This document shows, in pieces, positions 52,501 to 61,500 of a DNA stretch of 64,000 nt. Under the pieces are notes generated by a model, which worked only from the letters and a program-made list of their open reading frames with translations, searched no databases and was not told the DNA's origin. The position numbers were made by a program, and so were the translations under genes. The DNA lies in NCBI GenBank assembly GCA_903813345.2, contig CAIIXF020000011.1, positions 20,505,754 through 20,569,753 on the forward strand, read 5' to 3'. The first letter of the stretch is position 1; each line of letters opens with the position of its first letter. This DNA comes from Owenia fusiformis. Lineage: Eukaryota > Annelida > Polychaeta > Sabellida > Oweniidae.

Positions 52501-55500
52501 CTTTAAGTATATCTTCATTGTACCCTTGTCACTGCAATTAATTTTGTGAAAAGATGAGTAATGGTAATTGTTGACTTGTACGGCTTCGCTATACAGACAA
52601 AAATATTCTAATAATAATTTAATAATGCGAAAATCCCTGGGCCTTTCTGGGGCCTTTCTTGTCCCATGATGCAATAAGTAAACAATTGCAAAATACTTAT
52701 TTCTTGACTCTTGTACATGCATATTTTATAGATCTTTGTCCTACAATTCTTTGGGGGAATTAAGAAAGGGTTACTTTAAAGGTCTGCACAACCTGAAAAT
52801 CTTGTAAGTATAAACCAAATTGAATCACTAACGAGTAATACAGCAACATTATTTTTTCTTGGAATTTACGTAAAAACGTAATATACAGAGAGTGTAGGTA
52901 GTATGCTTTACTTACTTTTACAATTTACTTGATACAGTACTGTACTAGTACTCAATAAAAATCGAATCTTCTTTGCCACTTACCAGATGCCAGCAGTTCG
53001 TGTCAATCAATCAGAGGGTCCAGTAGCGGCAGACTTAGTGAAATTATTTAATTCTAAGATTTTTAAATTGGGATACGCTGGAATCAGGTCCCTGTTTTTG
53101 GGGCCAAACTTTTATCAAAACTTACAGTTTCACAACACGAAACGCAAAAGTTCATTAATAAAACGGCTATGGCATATTGCAAAATTACTCATTTCATTAT
53201 GATTTCAACAAATTCAGTGACCATCGAAAAAGTAAAATAATCTGCTCAAAATCAAACATAATACAAATAACAAAGACAATCATTTTACACAACCCAAAAT
53301 AATTTATTCTGTTTGTACATAACGAGACACGTAAAACCAGACAGATATTTTAACGAGCCGTTGTAAGAGACATTACTTGTTGCATAATTCGCTTTTCGTT
53401 CTGACCAGTTATATTATTTTTCCAGGCGGTTGGACAATTGTGGCATTAAACTGATAGAGGAAGGCACTTTTTCTGAACTGCCTGCATTACAACAGTTGTA
53501 AGTCTTTCGTAAATTGCCATAAATATGGATTGCATGTTTAAAAAATAGTTCATGAGATTTTTTGATTGCATTTGAGATTATCGAATAAATCAGTTATATG
53601 GGGTGTTAACGAAAGTTATTTGATCGAGATGGCAATACACCGTGGCTATGTATTCTCCAGCATTATATAACATCAATGATTTAACTTTCACATCGGCAAT
53701 GAATTTCTGGTTCAACTCATGTAGATACTAAATGTTAGCAGATTTCCGGAATGTTCTTCTGTTGAGGTGAATGGAAACACTTATTTGGAAATATGTTTTT
53801 AATTGATTTATCCATACTGTTCAGCTATTCGACTGTTTTATACTCTTTCTTAGGAAATCAATGCTTTGTATTTCTGCCGATAGAGTAATCCAAAAAGTTC
53901 AAGTGAGAATAAAAATATGAAGTGATAAACCACAATTTATAATACAGTATATACCTATTTTATAAAACTACAGTCTCAAATGGATATTGGTTTATAAAAT
54001 GTAATCAAAGCTTATGTGTTACAGGTACCTAGGAACTAACAGAATCGGAACTATCGTTAGAAGTACATTTGATAATCTGTCTAACTTAAGACAACTCTAT
54101 CTAAATGAAAACAGCATCTCTATGATCGAAGCCAAATCTTTCCTACACCTGACCAAGCTGAGGCATTTGTAAGTTTAATGTTGTCTGTGAAATAAAGCCA
54201 TGAATGGTTAAGTGTTTTGAGTTTGTTGGTATGCATGGGAAAGGTATTCACACAGTTTGTATAGAATTCCAAATGTAATCTTGAAATAAATGCCAACTAC
54301 TGCCAACCCATGTGATGTAATAACCACAACCATGTAAATGTTTCATAAGAATAATGCAGTCAAATCAATTCATCCATCGTTCGTTATTTTTATGTATTTA
54401 CACACAACTTTATATTTCTTGGTATTATTTGTATTGGTTCTAATAAACACTCGTAGTCTCAATGTCAAACGGTTGGTTTGTTTTAACCTCATGTAAAGGT
54501 AAAGGCCCATTGTTACTAATATAGCAATCTATGTCTCATATCATTGCACAATACAAACGCTACTCTTTGATGGACTGTTCATATTCACCTGGTTCTGATA
54601 TTTTTACATTTCTCATCCAAAAATAAACAACTGTTATTTCAGGAACAATAGCATAATCGTTTCTTGCGTTCCCATCAAATTATTATCGAAATCCTAAAAT
54701 AGTATTGCTTATCAAAACTTTGAACCAATATGAAAATCTTAGCTCACCGTGTAGTCACAGATGCATGGAAATGCATGTTAGTAATGATATTTTATGTTTA
54801 TGTACTTACTAGAGTGATGCATGGCAATTTCATCAAGGTAATCAAGAAGGAAACGTTTCTCAACCTGAAGAGCTTGTTATTCCTGTAAGTATCATGCTGA
54901 AAGCATATTTTAATGTAGTACCTCACGTTTTCTCAGCACAAAGGTTTAATCAATTAGTTATTAAACAATTTCCGACAAGACTTGAGGGAATACATAATGC
55001 AAAACAACTTTTATTTCTCGACTGGCATTTCGTATAAAACGTGACTTGTTCTTCATAATGAAAAATATAACTAATAACTAAGTGTCTTCTAATCCGTTCA
55101 CATTTTATTTGCCACATTTTTTACAGAAAGTAAAATATTCCGATTAAATGAAAAACAACAAAACATACATACGGGTAAAATTAACTGGGCATACTACAGG
55201 GTGATTCAAAAAGCGGTGTATGCGTGAAAAGCGACAGTCAAATGCCACTTTAAGCCATTGCAATCATTTGAAATTCACAATGGCTCAGTCTGTAAATTAT
55301 AAGTCATGATCAATAGAAGACTAATTTAGATTTATGAACTGATGTCTTTGAGGCAAAGTAACAAGTTCTACTTTAAGTAAATATCAATATTTGCGCAGCT
55401 AATTATTATGAAATTACCTGAAAATGAAAATTATGACAGCAAAATCTATGTAGATAATACAAAGATTATAACATTGTTTTCAGAAGAGTAAGCTAGTTTT

Positions 55501-58500
55501 GCATGGAGCATGCGCAGTGATATAGAAACTTTTAAACGCCGTTGTCAGCTGGACTCAAAACTCGCATTATGAAAAAAGAAATTAAATACAATGAAAAGAG
55601 AATCACTGTATTTAGTTTTGGGACATTTTCTTCTTCCTAACATCCAAAATGTTACCTATATATTTCAGGGACCTGAACACTAATAAAATCGCATCAATTG
55701 AGGCTGGTTCTATGTCGTCCCTACGTAGTTTAACGTCATTGTAAGTATGTTCGTATTTTTGGTGCACATGGTATGTTTACTCATATTTATGACTTAAAGT
55801 GGTCGTGTTCTATTCTCTGTAGTATTACCATTGTGTAATGACAGTAATTTGATTACTGATTTAAATAAAAATAGCAACCGGTAATGATACTTTAGCGCGC
55901 TGTTCTTTTACTTGACTTGGCAACATAAAATATGCCTTATGCAACTTCAAACTAATCTAACGTCGAGTAAACTTCGAATCCTTTTTATTAAACTAAAATG
56001 ACAATGGTACCCCTACCCAACTCTATGAGTTGTTGGCTCCAACGACGTATAATAATGTATACGTGTATACAGGGTGTCCCAAAAGTATGGGACCTCCTCC
56101 TAGGTAGACACGTACCAATGTATGCATAGTAGTCTCATACATCATTTTAAAGCCTATCGAAAGTTACATCGATTTGCCAAGTATCATGGTTCAACTCACA
56201 AGTGGGAAAAAGTTACAGGTATTTCAAAACTTAGTGTTTAAAAGTGCTAAAATAAAAATTCAGATCAATATCCTGGAAACAGCTCTGACCTGAATGTGAC
56301 CGAAAATATGTATGCTATCGTCAAAGATAGGCTAGATATTGAGTTAGAAAAAGAGGATGGTGAGAGGCAGATATTCCTTTATAAGAATTACAAAATGCTA
56401 CGCCCCTTTTTGAAGTGCGTTTAGGGTCATATCTGAAAAGAATGGCTAGCTGCTGTTAACATGGCCTATGGAGACACACCGGCTATTAATTTGGTGTAAA
56501 AATAAATCTAATTTTAGCCAAACACTAAATTTTGAAATGCCTGTTTCCTTTTCACAGGACCATGATACTTGGCAATGCAATGCAATTTTAAATGTTCTTT
56601 AAAATGATATATGACATACTATGGAGACATTGGTATATGTCTGCCTAGGGGGTCCCATACTTTTGGGACATCCTGTAGATTATATCTATAATATTTGAAA
56701 TGTTTGTAGAGACCTGTCACAAAATAAGCTTACTGAGCTGGAAGTACCTTTTGGTATATTTAGGCAGATGAAGAACTTATCGTTTATGTAAGTAATTTCC
56801 ATTTGAGCAAATTAATTATCGTATAAATAATTACCCACAATGCCGTACGATATCTTGAATAAAGGCCAAAATGTTAGCATTTTTATTAAAAAGACATTGA
56901 ATATACAGGGTGATCTTTGACCAGATACACCAAACTTTTACTGAACATTCTTCTTACAACAATGCACTGTCTGTAAAGTTTACAGATGCAGGTAAATGTA
57001 CTCCTCATCTTCGCACGCTCCGGTCTTCATTGCGTTCATCGACCGACGGGAGCCGAGTGAACGAAGATGGGTACTCCTATCACAACACATTTCTTTAGAA
57101 GTACAAAGAATGTATACCATCAATTTGCTATTGATTGACATTCCCCAACTGTATATTTAGTGATGGAAAGATTCAGTCGGGTCAAAAATAAATTATGTAG
57201 ATCAACGTTTGTAGACATCGTTACACATTTTGTAGTCAAATGGATTTATCATCAGTGGTGCTGTGGTCGAGGTGGGTCTATGGGGGCCGTTGTTAAGGTA
57301 GTTCAAATAATATCAGACCATACTGAGTGAATCAAAAATGATTCTCACTCTGAATCCTAAGATTGCAATATTGTTTATCACCTCTCTTTTATATTCAAGG
57401 AGAACTGTAACAATAGGCATCTCTCAAGGTCGGGTTGTCAGTGATCATGATATGATTGTACTGTCAGGAAATGCCTTGATTGGAAAATCTTTTTTCATCA
57501 TTCAATTTATATTGCTCATGACAAGAGAAATTCTTTGAAAATCATCAACATTAGGAAAAATTAATCTTTAAAATGGTTGTAGAATTTTTGTTTTTAAATA
57601 TTGTCCCCGCAATTTGAACACCAAATTAAAGGTAAACATTTTCAGATCGTCAAATGCTCTTCTAAACACACAATCTAAACATTAATGGAAAGAGTGAGAA
57701 AACGTTACATTGTGATCGAGTCTCAATTTAATTTAATATCATATATATCCAATCTATTTTACTATTTAAGTGTGAAAATTTAGAACTTTCCCCGAAGCCC
57801 CACGAATTTAATCACTACCAATAGGTGGTGTGATCGTCTGGGTTGGTCTATTGATAAAATCTCCTAGGCCCAATTTGGCTGAGGTAGTCGATAATATCTA
57901 TTAAATTGAATTAATAGTGTCAACAAACTCTGATGAATGTCAGATTTATAACTAAGTTCGCCCACAACAATTCCCCATAGCTTATAAAAGACCATGCATG
58001 TCATGAGAGATGAAAATATATCATCTAAGTATAAGTTACTACTAATTATCACGGTAGTCGTTATTTATGTTTCAATAGTCTCCTAGGTCAATGCTATAAC
58101 CATCTCGTGATATCACATTTCAAAATTTGTGTACCGATTTGTGTAGCCATAAGTTATGAGGAATAGCTTAGACAGATACATTTATTAACTAATACTTTAT
58201 AAGTTTTTTCTAATCTAGTTAGTTAGAAAATAAATATTAATTTTCATCGAGGTTAACGGACTAAACTATTGTATTCAATTTCTTTATTTAGCCTAAATAT
58301 GTCCATTAAGACGACGATGGAAAATGCCATATTTTTTTTGACCAAACGTTTTCTGATGATTCCAAATGAGCAGTCGAAATTTAGATCGGTATAATATACG
58401 AGGGTTGATCATAAAGTTCTCATAATATCTCGCTAATTTCTTTATTTTTCAATATATTCTAATGAAATTTTCACAAAATGTGCAGCATTGAATGTCTTAT

Positions 58501-61500
58501 TAGTTCAGCAAAAATATTTATTTTAACAGAAATATTAAATAAGAAATGGTTGCCATAGTAACGGGAAATCAAGGCACCCGGGACAAATAAAAATAATTGA
58601 GAGAATGAGCTTAATCAACCATGTTTACATACATAATAAACTCTCATGAATCACCAAACACATTAAAATGTTAACTTGAATATGTTGTAAAGTGCTTTAA
58701 GAATTAAATAAATCAATCGTGTAAATTGTGTGATGTCAAAGGGGGTGCTTTCATGCTCCATTAGATGTGCTACCAGAGTCTAAGACGCAAAGCTAATGGT
58801 CAGAAATGACAGAGTAAGAGAATGCAATAGATGCAGAGATCTTCAGAAAAACAAATTTCTTAAACAAATATATTGCTAAGATATCAACAAAATTACACCC
58901 TGTGTGTGGTCTGTACATGTTAAAAATGAACTAATGGGGCAAAATCAATTTTCCTCAGGATATTTGACAAAACAGTCATGGGGTCTAACAGTCACTTCTT
59001 ATGAAGCATAACAATCATCTATTATGAGATCAGACAATTCACATGACCATTATAATAGTTCACAACAGTTAAGAGCCCATATTATTTGACAATTTAATGT
59101 GTTTGATAGCTTATTTGAAAACTTATTATGTATTTAAACATGGTTAATGAGGGCTATTCTAGCTAGTCTTTTTATTTGCCCCGGTTGCCTTGATTTCAAG
59201 TTACTATGGCAACCATTTCTCATTTAATATTTCGGTTATTCTAAATATTGTTTGCTAGATTAATAAAACATTCCATGCTGCATATTCTGTGAAAATTTCA
59301 TAGGAAAATATTGAAAAATAAAGAAATTAGAGAGATATTATGAGAACTTTATGATCAACCCTCGTATAATGTCAGTATGTCGATTTTTGTCCTAACAATT
59401 TTGATTCTTTTTTACAGATATTTTGACGACTTCACCATGTGCGTCTACGCACTTCACGTTCGTAACTGTTATCCAAAAGGGGATGGAATCTCCAGCATGG
59501 AAAACCTATTAGAAAATGGGATTTTACGAATCAGCGTCTGGGTCGTCGCCTCATTGGCATGTATTGGTAACTTCATCGTCCTTCTCGGGAGAATACTAAT
59601 CAAAGAGGACAATCAGATTCACTCATTCTTCATCAAAAATCTCGCCCTTTCTGATCTCTTCATGGGAATATATTTATTCATCATTGCCTCTAAAGACATC
59701 ATGTATAGAGGGGAGTATTTATTGAAACTGAAAACCGAGTGGAGAGGTAGCTGGCAGTGTAATTTAGCTGGTGTTTTAAGCACAGTGAGTAGCGAAGTAT
59801 CGGTACTGACACTAACTGTGATCACCTTCGACAGATACATTTCAATCATGTATCCACTTCACCTGAAGAAGCGGAGCATAGCAACGGCGTACACAATAAT
59901 GTTGGTGATATGGTTACTATGTTGCGTATTAACAACGATGCCCCTGTTTCCATCGGACTATTTCGGGGACACATTTTACTCTAGCAATGGAGTGTGTTTA
60001 CCTCTTCATGTACATAATCCCTACGAGAATGGATGGGAGTATTCCCTCTTTCTTTTCGTTGCCATAAACTTTGCTGCATTTTTGTTCATCTCATATGCAT
60101 ACGCTTTGATGTTTGCGACTATACGAAGGTCACAGATGTCGCTAAGGTCAACACAAGAAAACCAAGAGACGTCACTGATGAAGCGTTTCTTCTTCATTGT
60201 GATGACAGATTTTATATGCTGGATCCCTATTATTATTATCAAAATAGCAGCTTTATCAGGTTAGTATTAAAACAGGTTTAATGAGTGTCCGTTTGGCATT
60301 TCAAGTCCTTTGCGGGGACATAACCTAGCCACGGAGCGGCACATAAGTCACTTATATCAGCCTACAGTAGAACCTATATCTGAACACCTCTCATCTCTCA
60401 TCTTAACACCTCCTAATGTGAACATTTTCGGTAGCGTTTCTCAATCTGCCAGACTTCAATGCTAAAATACTTTTAAATGCGAACAGCTGCCATTCAAAGA
60501 ACATTTGGCCAGACCCAGCAGTGGGGTTCGGATTAGACAGGTTTTAATGTGATTTCTAAAATCAACTCAAAACGCTTCGAATGCATTATTTCAACTGAAA
60601 TTTCATTTTCTCCTCAAACTTTAAACTAATGTAATATGACTTTGCATGAAAAAAGATTTAATTTTCTTGACGCATGGCATTGGTTTGTTAAACAGGTGCA
60701 AAATTGCAGATCCGAACTTTATCCCAGGTTCTCACAGTTGTAACTATTACAAGCAAACAGGGAACAGACAGTTCCATCAACATAGTTTCTAGTCAATTTC
60801 ACCTGGGTATAGTTGACTTGGTTAATATCAATACAGACAGCTCTGGAAAGAATTGTTTCACACGTCACACCCTTTTCTTAAAGGCCCCATATCAAATTTA
60901 AACCACTTTGGATTATATTGTAGTCTTACTCAATTTTATCAAAATTTGATGCGTGAAACATTTTTTTATTAATTTCTAAAAGTTGTTAAGAGCTCATCCA
61001 TGCATAAAAGTTGTTCAGAGAAAAATGGATTTTTAAATTAGTTGTCATAGAAACCAATGGTACGGTATATATTATAGTACAGTATATAACAATATATTCT
61101 TCATTTTAACCTGGTACATAACATAACATAACTACATAACTGGTGTATCTCATACTTGAGTGAGATTGGGGTAGATATAACCTTTACCACCTTTTTCAAA
61201 TGACAAGATAGGCTATACTGTAAAAGCACAATTTATATTTAACATTTTCATAATATTCCTTCAGTTCAATACAATAGAATTGTAACATTTAAATTTTTTG
61301 AAAAAATTTAAACTTCTAAAATTTAAATTTTTAAAATTTTTAAACTTTTTTAAACTTTTGAAAAAATTCCCGGGAGCGGGATGGATATATTATATCTGCT
61401 CACATTTGGCCTAGAGCGGGACATATACAATATATCCTGCCCGCTCCTCAGATATGATATATATTCCCGGGTGATATCTACCCCAAACCCACTCAAGTAT

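Noticed and set aside
59619-59849. Minus-strand and +1-frame ORFs inside the 7TM exon
   Set aside because: Shadows of the receptor reading frame, which has clear GPCR motifs.
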